64,000 nucleotides of DNA from Thozetella sp. PMI_491 (lineage: Eukaryota; Ascomycota; Sordariomycetes; Chaetosphaeriales; Chaetosphaeriaceae): NCBI GenBank assembly GCA_021432635.1, contig MU270111.1, positions 124,001-188,000 on the forward strand. Reading direction: 5' to 3'. Shown here piece after piece: positions 12,161-23,103 of this stretch (position 1 is the stretch's first letter; every line of letters starts with the position of its first letter). Position numbers and translations under genes: made by a program. Below the pieces are notes generated by a model, which saw only the letters and a program-made list of their open reading frames with translations, did no database searches and was not told the origin of the DNA.

Positions 12161-13189
12161 TTTTAGCGAGGCTCGTACGAAGTAGACGTAGCAGACGCGA
12201 ATTTTGACGCCGGACTCTTAGTGGAATCCGAATGTGACGCGAGGCCGGCGAGGCCTGCCTGGGTCCCCGCGTTTTCTTGGCTCCTCTCATGGCACTCGGG
12301 AGAAAATAAGAGAAAAAGCTTCCACGTTGGCAGATAAGGGGGCGCAGAGAAGACCAGATGGTACTGCAAATTGAATGTTCGGCTCGAGCCTATCCTGGCC
12401 TTTGAGTCGGGCTTGGTTTCTCTTGGCTCGTCTTGGTACTTTTGCGGGAGTGGTTGCACCTTTGGCTGCCCAGACTGGCCGCCCGCTTGGTCCGAGAGAA
12501 GGGCTGCACTCTGCTCTGGGCCAACCAAGTGCACGACTTCTCTGCAGTAGTACATAGTAGTTCGCCGAAGGGGGAGCGCGTATGTATGTACAGTACAGCA
12601 CCTGCTGAGTACGCACCTGAGGTGCCGAAGTGATCTACGGCACGGGCAGTCGGGCCTCCCTGAATCCTTCATCCTCCAGCATACATAGTACACACGTCCA
12701 TCTAGCCTATCTAGCCCTCGAGGCACGACATACGTAGAGAGGCTCCTACAGCAGGGTGGAATGGCAGAGCGCGCATCCCGAGTCGAGGAGTGCATGTCAG
12801 CCCCAAATTAACCTTCCCACATCTCTTTGTAAGGCTGGGGCTGTGAAAGGCGGATACATCGCATCCCAGGGATCGGAGGGACAACAGGGACCACGGAGTT
12901 AAGAGAAGCGTCAAGGTAAGGCAAGTAAGGTGGGTCTGCCTTTTCCGCCGTGATTCGTGAAATGAACCATCTTCGGGGCGGGAAGGAGGTCGCTGACCAA
13001 TTCAAAAGGCCCGCTCCGACCCAAGCACACCCCGGTTCGGTTGCTGTCGTGGTGAGCAATGTGTTGTTGCCCCGGGACCGGGAGCCCAAAAGAGACACAC
13101 GATCCTAGGCGGTGTCGTGATGGTTTTTTTCTGTTTCGCGTGTATTCAATTGTGAGAGAGCGGGAGGTCTGGCGGGTCTCATCCAGCTT

Positions 13190-13560
13190 TGTCGAATGCG
13201 TGTGTCCCCTCCTCTCCCGTCCTCTCGCCTCGTCGTCTTTTTTGGCTGTTCCAGTCAGTGCCACTGGTTTGACCTTTTGGGGGGGGATGAGGGGCCCGCT
13301 CGCACCCGCCCTTACACCCTGCACCACCGCGCTTGCCCCAGCACCCGGGTCCCACCTTTCACTGCAAGTGCTCGCTGTTAGACGGTTTCCCAACCCCGGC
13401 GGATCCGACAAATTACCAACCAGGCAAGGCCGTAGTAAAAGTCCAGCTTTCCGCTTCCTCCCTCCATTCTTGGCCCGCACGCTCGTCAGCACCAAACGTG
13501 ACCCCTTTCACCCAACAACTTCGACTTTCGGCTCCTCTCGCGTCGAGCATCACCGTTCCC
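13190..13560 (+). promoter_or_regulatory. CT-rich tract upstream of the flippase gene
   Basis: Repeated TCCC/TCTC/TTTCC blocks on the + strand end about 225 bp before the flippase start codon. Such tracts are usual around transcription start sites of filamentous fungi. It is a positional and compositional call only. Confidence 0.4.
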
Positions 13561-13784
13561 CCCGACGACCGCTAGACCGCGACGTCACGATTCGATCGTT
13601 TGGGGCCACCCTGCGACTGTAAATCTGGGAGTTTTTCAGAGAAGCGACATTCAATCTGGCACCTACAAGACACCAGCTACCACGGGGGTGGAGGATTAGC
13701 GACCCGGCCATCTGGACGAGCCTGGTGGATAGGAAGAGCTGATCGGGCCCAACCCGCACCCGCGACTCCCCCCTCGCTCCCAGA

Positions 13785-16700
13785 ATGGCGCCTCCCAAGG
13801 ACGCAGACGAGGCGGGCCGCCCAGCAAATGGCCACAACAAGGCGACCCAGAGATCCCGATGGGCTACGCGCAAGCTGACGGTGAAGAGCAGCGGTCTTAA
13901 GCGGCTCTCGCTGATGGGAAAGAGACACAACCGGACGGCATCGACTGAGAAGAGAAAATCTGGAGGTTCGGCCATATCTGCCTCGTTGCAGCAGCAGCCC
14001 AACGGCAGCCATGATCTAGAGCAAGAGGGTGATGCGCAGAGTGACAATAGCGACCACGGTGGTCCCGGCCCGCGGACCTTGTATTTCAACCTAGCCTTAC
14101 CGGACGAGTTGAAGGACGAAAGTGGCAGGCCGGTGCAGACGTATGCGCGCAACAAGATTCGGACAGCCAAATACACACCACTGTCTTTCATCCCCAAGAA
14201 CTTGTGGTTCCAATTCCACAATGTCGCCAATATTTTCTTCCTCTTCCTGGTCATTCTGGTGGTGGGTGCCCCCTCGCCGTCTCGTTGCGCAGAAACACAC
14301 GAGAACCAGTGCTAAATAACCTCTCTAGATCTTCCCCATCTTTGGAGGCATCAATGCCGGGCTGAACTCGGCCCCTTTAATCTTTATCATCTGCGTCACT
14401 GCGCTCAAGGACGCCATCGAAGACTACCGAAGAAGTAATCTCGACAACGAGCTCAACAATGCCCCGGTGCACCGGTTGGTAGGCTGGAACAACGTCAATG
14501 TCGCTGTCGACAATGTGTCGCTGTGGAGGAGGTTCAAGAAGGCCAACACGCGCTTCTTCGGCGCGATATGGTATGCCATCGAGGGCCTGTGGATGAAAGA
14601 GAGGAAAGATAAAAAGGACTTTGACTTTAACCCCAGCAACGAAGCCCGTATGTCCATCGAAACGACAGCGACGCGGCGGGAGTCGACGGTCCTCTCCCCA
14701 GCGTCGCACCAGTCATTTGTGTCGGCTAGGGAGAACATCCAGATGACACCTGTGCCGTCGCCTCTCCCACGAGATCAGCCGATGCAGCTGGGTGTCCAAG
14801 GGGAGGATGACCGGCCTCAGACGTCGTACTCGTTCCAGGGTGACGAGGCTGCACTCCGTGGTATCAAAGGCGACCTCGTCAACCGTGAGATTCAGGCGAC
14901 AGGCAAGGCCCGGTTCCACAAGGACCACTGGAAGAACCTGTTGGTGGGCGACTTCGTTCGCATTTACAACGACGACTCGCTCCCAGCCGATATCGTCATT
15001 CTGGCGACTTCGGATCCTGACGGCGCATGCTACGTGGAAACCAAGAATCTGGACGGCGAAACTAACTTGAAGGTCCGGTCAGCCTTGCGCTGCGGTAAAG
15101 AGATGAAGCACGCGCGCGACTGCGAGAGAGCCCAATTTCACATCGAGAGCGAGGCGCCGCAGCCCAACCTCTACAAATACAACGGCGCGATCAAGTGGCA
15201 ACAACGGCTTTCGTCCGATCCCAACGGGGCCACCCGCTCCATGTCAGAACCCATCACCATTGACAATGTGCTACTCCGTGGTTGCAACTTAAGAAACACG
15301 GAGTGGGCGCTCGGCGTAGTCGTATTCACGGGACACGACACCAAGATCATGATGAACGCCGGAATCACCCCTAGCAAACGCCCGCGTATTGCCCGGGAGC
15401 TCAACTTCAACGTCATTGTCAACTTTTTCATCCTCTTTATCATGTGTCTTATCGCCGCATTGGCCAACGGGGTTGCATGGGGCAAGACGGACGCGTCCCT
15501 GTCGTGGGTGGAGTATGGATCAGTCGGAGGCACACCTGCGCTCACCGGTTTCATCAACTTCTGGGCTTCCCTGAATCTCCTCCAGAATCTCGTCCCCATC
15601 TCCCTCTACATCTCGCTCGAGATCGTTCGGACACTGCAAGCCTTCTTCATTTTCAGCGACGCCGGCATGTACTATGAGAAGTTGGATCAGCCCTGCGTCC
15701 CCAAGACGTGGAACATTTCCGATGACGTTGGTCAGATCGAGTACATTTTCTCGGACAAGACTGGTACTTTGACGCAGAATGTCATGGAGTTCAAGAAAGT
15801 AACCATCAACGGCCAGCCCTACGGAGAAGCCTATACGGAGGCCCAGATCGGCATGAGCAAGCGCATGGGCGTAGACGTGGCACAGGAAGGAGAGCGAATC
15901 CGCGCCGAAATCGAGGAGGCTAGGGAGAAGACACTTGCAGGCCTCCGCGAGATCAATGACAATCCCTACCTCCACGATGAGGATCTGACCTTCGTTGCAC
16001 CCGACTTCGTCGAGGATCTAGCGGGCAAGAACGGCGAGGAGCAGCGAGCCGCGGTCGAGCGTTTCATGCTTGCCCTTGCTCTCTGCCACACCGTCATCGC
16101 TGAGAGCGTCCCCGGCGATCAACCTCGTATGGTGTTCAAGGCTCAATCGCCGGACGAGGCAGCGCTTGTGGCTACGGCTCGCGATATGGGTTTCACCGTT
16201 CTCGGATCCAACAGCGATGGCATCACGCTCAACGTCATGGGCAAGGAGATACACTACCCCATCCTGAACACGATCGAATTCAACTCGACGAGGAAGAGGA
16301 TGAGCGCCATCGTCAAGATGCCCGACGGCAAGATCGTCCTGTTCTGCAAGGGCGCTGACACCATAATATACTCGCGCCTCAAGAAGGGAGAACAGAAGGA
16401 GCTCCGCGCTGAGACGGCCAAGCACCTCGAGATGTTCGCTGTTGAAGGTTTCCGGACGCTCTGCATTGCTGAGAAAGTCCTGGACGAGAAGCAGTACCTC
16501 GAATGGCGCAAGGAGCACGATCTGGCAGCCATGGCGCTCGAGGGCCGCGAGGAGAAGCTCGAGGAGATCGCGGACAAGATCGAGCGAGACCTCAAGCTGC
16601 TCGGCGGCACTGCCATTGAGGACCGGCTCCAGGAGGGAGTGCCTGACACCATTGCCCTCCTCGGCGAGGCTGGCATCAAGCTCTGGGTTCTCACCGGCGA

Positions 16701-18537
16701 CAAGGTGGAGACGGCCATCAACATCGGTTTCTCATGCAACCTCCTCAACAACGACATGGATCTCCTGCGCATCCAGGTCGATGAAGACGAGACCAACCTT
16801 ACCGAGGATGACTACATCACGCTCGCCGACCAGGAGCTCACCAAGGGGCTTGCCAGGTTCAACATGACGGGCAGCGACGCAGAACTTAAGAAGGCTCGGA
16901 AGGACCATGGGGCCCCCAACGCCACCTACGGGCTCGTCATCGACGGCTTCACGCTGCGGTGGGTTCTCAGCGACGCTCTTAAGCAGAAGTTTCTCCTGCT
17001 CTGCAAGCAGTGCAAGTCCGTCTTGTGCTGCCGCGTCAGTCCCGCGCAGAAGGCTGCTGTCGTCTCGATGGTCAAGAACGGCCTGGATGTCATGACCCTG
17101 TCCATCGGCGATGGCGCCAACGACGTAGCCATGATCCAGGAGGCCGACGTAGGCGTCGGCATTGCCGGTGAGGAGGGCCGTCAGGCCGTCATGTCGTCCG
17201 ACTATGCGATCGCCCAGTTCCGATTCTTGCAACGGCTTGTCCTAATCCATGGCCGGTGGTCCTACCGCCGGCTGTCGGAGACGATCTGCAACTTCTTCTA
17301 CAAGAACATTGTCTGGGTGTTCTCCATCTTCTGGTATCAGACATTCGCCGACTTCGACATCGCCTTCATCCTGGACCCCACCTACATCCTTATGTTCAAC
17401 CTGTTCTTCACTTCCGTCCCAGTTGTCCTTATGGGCGTTCTAGACCAAGACGTGAATGCCACCGTCTCCCTGGCTGTCCCTCAGCTCTACCGCCGCGGCA
17501 TTGAGCGTTTGGAGTGGACACAGACCAAATTCTGGTAAGCAGCTCCTCCGCACCCTCTCCTCCATTTCCCACTAACCCCTATCCGCAGGCTCTACATGGC
17601 GGACGGCTTTTACCAGTCTGTAATGGCCTTCTTCATCCCGTACACCGTCGTCTGCCTCACAAGCTCTGCGGCTGGCAATGGCCTCGACGTCTCGGATCGG
17701 CTGCGTCTCGGAGTCTACGTGGCGCACCCTGCTGTCATCACCATCAACCTCTACATATTGCTAAACTGCTACCGTTGGGACTACGCCATGCTCCTCACTG
17801 TCGTATTGAGCGATGCCTTCGTCTTCTTCTGGACAGGAGTCTATACCTCGTTTACTAGTGCCCAGTTCTTCTACGGTTCTTCTGTCCAAGCCTACCAGCA
17901 GCTAACGTTCTGGATGGTCCTCTTGGTCACACCATGTGCCTGCGTGGCTCCGCGGTTCGCCATCAAGTGCATCCAGAAGACGTTTTTCCCATACGACGTC
18001 GATGTCATCCGCGAGCAGGATAGGCAAGGCAAATTCAAGCAGCTGAACAGCAAGCAGGCCGTGACCGAAGAGCCGCTCGCCGGAACGTCGTCTGGCTCGT
18101 CCGAAGCGTCGGCAAGGAAGGGCAAGCATGCGCAGTACGCCAGCGTTGATGAAGATCGGCGGCCCATCTATCCGCCATCGGTGGCTACGCACAACACAAG
18201 GACACAGAACGGCAGCGACGGTACCAACTATACGATGCACCGCCGCCAGTCTTCCGAAATACATCCCGTGAGCACGTTTGACGGGACCATAATGGAACCA
18301 GCAGTCCGACCCTCGATAGAGCGAACTAGGCCGTCATACGACAGGGTGAGGCGCTCTATGGATGCCTCCAGGATCCGGGCTAGCTACGAAGCAAGCAGCG
18401 ACTTCACCTCAGCTGCGCGACTCAGTAGAGTTGAGTCGCGGCACTCCGAGACCCAGCCTGGGCAGCGCCGGTTCAACCTTACAACCGTTCGGAAGCGCGG
18501 ACTGTCAGCCTTCTCGAAGAAGAGCGTCGACTATTAG
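13785..18537 (+). CDS. P4-type phospholipid-translocating ATPase (Dnf1/Dnf2-type flippase)
   Basis: Three exons, 13785-14261, 14329-17534 and 17589-18537, encode 1543 residues, close to yeast Dnf1. The introns are 67 and 54 nt, GT-AG. Residues 1-95 are a basic, Ser-rich cytosolic head. The P4 signature YARNKIRTAKYTPLSFIPKN precedes membrane helix 1. The actuator motif is DGET (401-404, the P4 form of the TGES loop), the phosphorylated Asp is D635 in DKTGTLT, and the hinge motif GDGAND is at 1086-1091. PISL lies in helix 4, and six more helices fill the C-terminal half before a roughly 200-residue disordered tail. Dnf-type flippases move phosphatidylcholine/ethanolamine and lyso-lipids to the cytosolic leaflet of the plasma membrane and endosomes with a Cdc50-family partner, supporting polarised hyphal growth. 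The donor GTGGGT in helix 1 was preferred over the overlapping GTGGTG because it keeps the Dnf helix length. The Dnf1 rather than Drs2 assignment rests on the helix-1 region and is moderately sure. Confidence 0.93.
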
Positions 18538-20153
18538 AAGCGAGAATTGGGCTTCGCCATGGATAAACGAATGATGATACCCTGTACCTGAAGGCGACAG
18601 GTCAACAACACTCGCTGCGACTACATGTATAACTAATACCGCGATCGAATTCCTTTTTCCGTTTCCCACCCCACCCCCGGTGTATCGCAATCCCAAAGTG
18701 ATCGCCAACCCACCACGCCACCAACGCGCCTCTCCAGCTCTTCCGACTCAAAACTATAACCGACCTGACCCTATGTCTCATAATACATACAATCCTTCCC
18801 TCAGATTTACGAATCGCATGACGATCCGACCCAACACGACCCGAGGCATATTCAGAACAAAGATTTGCGAGCTATTGGCTTCTTTGCTCCTGTCCTCGAC
18901 TGCTAGACACACTCTTCCTCTTGGTCTATTCCCACTTCGAAGCCGGTGTTCCGGGGGTCATTCTTGGTCTTGTTTTTCTCTCTTTCTGCTGTCGCATTAT
19001 GGGTAGAGAGAGGATTTTCAGGTATGCGGCGAACCGACTGCGCGCGCACACTGTACGATGCTATCTCCCTTTTGCTTCGCGGACTTTGCCTTTTTTTTTT
19101 CTTGTGCACACTCGCAAAGCGGCCAGCGCCCCCTAGCCCACCACCCATGAGTGCGCTGGGTCAATGTGGGCTCGCTCTGGGGCTTTCACGCTTTGTTTCC
19201 TGCTTAACGCTGTAGTCTTCTTGGCGTTCTGGGGAGGGGCCGGGCGATTCCCTCGCATGTCGTTTCTTCTGTTTCACTGGTTGTAAATGTTCTCATTTCT
19301 TTAGTTAGCTCATCGGGCGGAGGGTCGAGACTGGACAGACGGGAGAGAGGAAGGGCTGTGGGTCACCCAAGACCAGCGGGCGGGGGTCTGCGCATTCACA
19401 CGTGTATATACGAAATCCAGACCCCGAGGGAGAGCAAAAGGAAAGCTGCGTAGAAAGGAAAGAAGGGATGAGGAGCAGCAAGAAGCATGTAATACCAGTC
19501 TTGCAGATGGAGACGGCGTGTGTTGCCGTTCCCCAAGCTCGCTTAACCGAGCGAGGGGAATGGGAACTGGCAGACGAGAGAATTTGACCAAAAAGTTCAA
19601 TTAAACCTCTAGCCTTACGACATGTGAATGTGACATGGTTGTAGGGCGGGAAAGACCGCATCGACCAGTAGGTATCTAAGGTAAACTACCGTGACGTTAA
19701 GTGGAACGTGTGTCCCGGGAAAGAGGTCTTTGTTAGTCTGGCCGTGGTACTGCTCACTGTGCCTGAGCTAACATACTTGCTCGCCTATAGGTAGGTAAGC
19801 TAGGTACCTAGGTACAGTACCTTAAGCATTTAGGTGCCCCGGCCGATACGGATGTGGGTCTGTCCAATCGTGCCTCCCGGGGAAGGGGGCGGTCTTGGCA
19901 GGGACCACTTGCCGATCTTAACGCGATGCCGGAAGTCGTGTTATTAGAAAAGTCGCATGATCTGGAGAAATTCCTCACACATCCCCTCCCCCAGCATTGC
20001 AAGCCATTCTCTCCTTTGCACACCCCAACGGGCCTCGCACCTCGGGATTGCAGAATAATGCTTTGAGAAGGCTGCGGCTGGCGTCTTTGTTTATTTCGGT
20101 ACAGCTGCAGATAAGCTGATTTGTTGTGCCCTTGGCTCGGCCTGACCGCGACC
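18538..20153. other. Intergenic region, flippase 3' end to aldehyde dehydrogenase
   Basis: This 1.6 kb should hold the flippase 3' UTR and the promoter of the downstream dehydrogenase gene. It includes a cluster of TAGGTA/TACCTA motifs (listed separately). No coding or RNA gene is recognised. Confidence 0.5.
19785..19832. repeat. TAGGTA/TACCTA motif cluster
   Basis: Within about 48 bp the hexamer TAGGTA or its complement recurs several times, partly as overlapping palindromes (TAGGTACCTAGGTA). It lies about 320 bp upstream of the dehydrogenase ATG. Similar TAGGTA-rich tracts occur at 28070-28078, 57077-57101 and 63208-63220 in this window, so this looks like a dispersed simple motif of the genome rather than a site specific to one gene. 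Confidence 0.7.
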
Positions 20154-22113
20154 ATGGGCATCGACGTGCTGAACGAGCTTCTTCGGGAGCTTCGAGCCGC
20201 ACTAGAAAATCATGTGTACGCCATTCCAAATCCTGGAACCGCTAATTTGACCGGACTAATGCTTAGCACAGGCCAATTGAGCGTTTCCCAGCTGACCCTG
20301 CACTCCTTCTTTCGTTGGCGCTCGGCACACCGCTGCTGCTCTGGCTCGTCTTCCGAAGCAGCGAAGACCGGCCACTCAAGTATACAGTTGAGCTACCCAA
20401 GCGCCCCGAGAAAACTGAGATCTTAGAGAAGCCGACCCTCAAGGTAGTACCCTTCCTGTTCAGCTTGCCCAATGGAGCACCAAATGGGTTACGCCCAGGC
20501 TGTCAACTAACTGCATACGCCTCCTAAAGGTCTCCGGCTCGACCTCGATCCAATGCTACGCTCCCGCGACAGGCGAACTTCTCGGCTTCGTGAACCCGCA
20601 CACAGCCGGCGGCATCGACCGCGCCATAGGCTCGGCACACACTGCGCAGAAGACGTGGGCGCAGACCACCTTCCGTCAGCGCCGCGCCGTGCTGCGGTCG
20701 ATACTCGAGTATGTCCTCGACAACCAAGAGACCATCTGCCGCATAGCGTGCCTCGACTCGGGAAAGACAATGGTCGACGCGCAGCTGGGTGAGATCCTCG
20801 TCACGACGGAGAAGCTACAATGGACGCTCTCGCACGGGGAGAAGGCGCTACGCCCGGATCGGCGCCCGACGAACCTGCTGATGGCTTACAAGAGGAACAC
20901 GGTGACTTACGAGCCACTGGGGGTCGTCGCGGCGCTGGTAAGCTGGAACTATCCGTTTCACAACCTCATCGGGCCTGTGATTAGTGCCATCTTCGCCGGA
21001 AACGGCATCGTCGTCAAGGCCTCGGAGCAGACCGCCTGGAGCGCAACTTACTTCATGAACATTGCCAAAGGCGCGCTCGCGGCGCATGGCCATGATCCGA
21101 GCCTGGTCCAGTCAGTCGTCTGCTGGCCGCAGACGGCGGGGCATCTAACAAGTCACCCGGATATCAGCCACATCACCTTCATCGGGTCGCGTCCTGTATG
21201 TCACAAGGTTGCAGCCTCAGCAGCCAAGGTGCTCACGCCGGTAGTGGCCGAGCTTGGCGGGAAAGATGCATCTATAGTACTCGACTCAGCTGTGCGGGAC
21301 CTTCCGCGAATCGTCAATATCCTCCTCAGGGGTACCTTCCAGGCTGCAGGACAGAATTGTATCGGCATCGAGCGCATCGTCGCGCCGCCTGCCGTGCACG
21401 ACAAACTCGTGGCCCTGCTGGAGCCCAAGGCGAAGGCCATACGGATTGGCCAAGACGCGGACATGGGGGCCATGATCTCGGATGCCTCGTTCGACCGTCT
21501 GGAAGCCCTCATCTTGGATGCCGTGAAGAACGGGGCTAGGCTGCTCACGGGTGGAAAGAGGCATATGCATCCTGACCACCCATCGGGCCATTACTTCCAA
21601 CCCACCTTGCTTGTGGACGTTACGCCCAACATGGACATCGCGAATGAGGAGTGCTTCGGCCCCGTCATGGTTCTCCTCCGCACGGCAGACAGCTCCGCTT
21701 CATCCATTCTCGAAGTCGCCAACGCCCCCGCTTTTGGGCTCGGCGGATCCGTGTTCGGGTCTGACAGCGACCCCGTACTGCGTGCAGTTGTCAAAGGTCT
21801 CAAAGTCGGCATGGTCGCTGTCAACGACTTTGCCGCCTTCTACGCCGTCCAGCTGCCGTTCGGCGGCGTGGGTGGGAGTGGCTATGGCCGGTTCGCCGGT
21901 GATGAGGGTCTCCGGGGGCTGTGCAACCTCAAGGCCGTGTGCGAGGACCGGGTCGGCTGGTTGGGAGTGCGGACTGCGATCCCCCCGCCCATTGTTTACC
22001 CGATTAAAGAGCAGGAGAGAAGCTGGCGCTTCGCGAGGGGCGTGGTGGAGCTCGGATATGGGACTCTCGGAAGGAAGCTGGCTGGACTGGGAAAGATCAT
22101 GAAGAACGGCTGA
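20154..22113 (+). CDS. Membrane-anchored aldehyde dehydrogenase, Msc7-like
   Basis: Three exons, 20154-20215, 20272-20443 and 20530-22113, encode 605 residues. The introns are 56 and 86 nt. The first exon was found from an ATG followed by a frame-preserving donor (phase 2), which joins to a hydrophobic stretch at about 31-48 (ALLLSLALGTPLLLWLVF), probably a single N-terminal membrane anchor. The rest is a full aldehyde dehydrogenase fold: the Asn-containing SWNYPFHN near the coenzyme pocket, general base E319 in VVAELGGKDA, and nucleophile C355 in GQNCIGIERI. These sequences match the yeast Msc7 subgroup more than the soluble ALDHs. It should oxidise an aldehyde to an acid with NAD(P)+; the substrate is unknown. 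Anchoring suggests the ER or another internal membrane, with the catalytic part cytosolic. Confidence in catalysis is high and in physiological role low. Confidence 0.9.
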
Positions 22114-23103
22114 TGGAGGCGGGAAGATTGCCGGTATGCATGAATAAAATACAACTAATTGTAAACGACATTCGTGGAGCTCGTGGGTATGGTCCTAAGA
22201 GATCGAGGTATTGAGTGCCTCATTGGTTGCTATTATGTCTATTGTCCCGAATGAGCTGCTAGGGCATTATAGTACAATACAAATCCGCCGAAGCCGGCTT
22301 ATTCACATCGACGACATTCTTTGGCGAAGCGTGTTCCTAATTTAAATATACCTAATTACTTCTTCTCATCACTCATCCCCGTAGAGGACCACCTTCGCTC
22401 GTGTCATTGTTTTTTTTAATTTCTGGGACTACTCCTCACTGCCCGCCAGCCAGTCCATCCTTGCCAAACTCCCCCAGCTAGTGGTGAGAACAGGTCACTA
22501 TCGAAGCGTCATCACGCTAGCCGCTAACAAGGGTCCGCCCTTAAAACATACATACATACTCTGCCGCGAAGCACACATCGGTATATCGTCATAACTAAGG
22601 GAAGTAAAAGGCTGTTTCCTCCGGCATCTCGCCTTTCCATGCCGTCGAAATAGGCCCGCACAACCAACGCGGAGAACTCATGCCCAAGACCTTAGTGACT
22701 CTCCTCACCCTGACCTGTCCAACCGGCGACGCCTACATTTAACTGAGCATAGGGTTTCTGGGAAGATAAGAAGGCGTAGTAATGGTGCTTCAGAAAAAGA
22801 GAATCAGATGCCATGGCAAGATAGGGCTAGGAATAGAATCGGTCGAGGCGAGGCCGAGCTGGCTGGCCAACTGGGAAGATAAGCAAAGGGTGGTGATGGA
22901 AAAGGACGGTCTTGACCAAGGCTGGAGTGCAAGTCGGAGGCCCGACCAGGTAACTGAGTCGGGAAGCCAGGCTTGCGCCACGGACTATAGGAAATCGGTA
23001 CTGCAAATGAAAGGTGGGCGCAACCCCCAAAGAGGTTGGGCCAAGCAGCACTGCCACCCTCAAGGGCATCGTGTCCGCCCACTGCCCAGGGGCAGGAGAA
23101 CCC
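22114..23103. other. Convergent 3' region, aldehyde dehydrogenase / Gin4-type kinase
   Basis: About 1 kb lies between two converging genes. The first 400 bp after the dehydrogenase stop are AT-richer than the surroundings, as 3' UTRs and terminators in this kind of genome usually are. No gene or structured RNA is recognised. Confidence 0.5.

Larger units (their letters stand above)
9804..13784. other. 4-kb divergent intergenic region upstream of the flippase
   Basis: No gene can be supported. Several open frames of 100-210 codons occur on both strands, but they overlap antisense, lack recognisable domains and do not join through plausible introns. A C14 run is at 12147-12160. The last 600 bp before the flippase ATG (about 13190-13560) are strongly CT-rich on the + strand, a common feature of fungal core promoters and leaders. 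Vague tRNA-like strings near 10942 and 11172 were examined and dismissed. Confidence 0.5.

Noticed and set aside
12163-12795. 210-codon minus-strand open frame
   Set aside because: Low-quality composition including residues encoded by the poly-C tract; no domain or plausible exon context.
14262-14328. Alternative flippase donor GTGGTG three bases upstream
   Set aside because: Shortens membrane helix 1 by one residue relative to Dnf1 and is a poorer consensus than GTGGGT.
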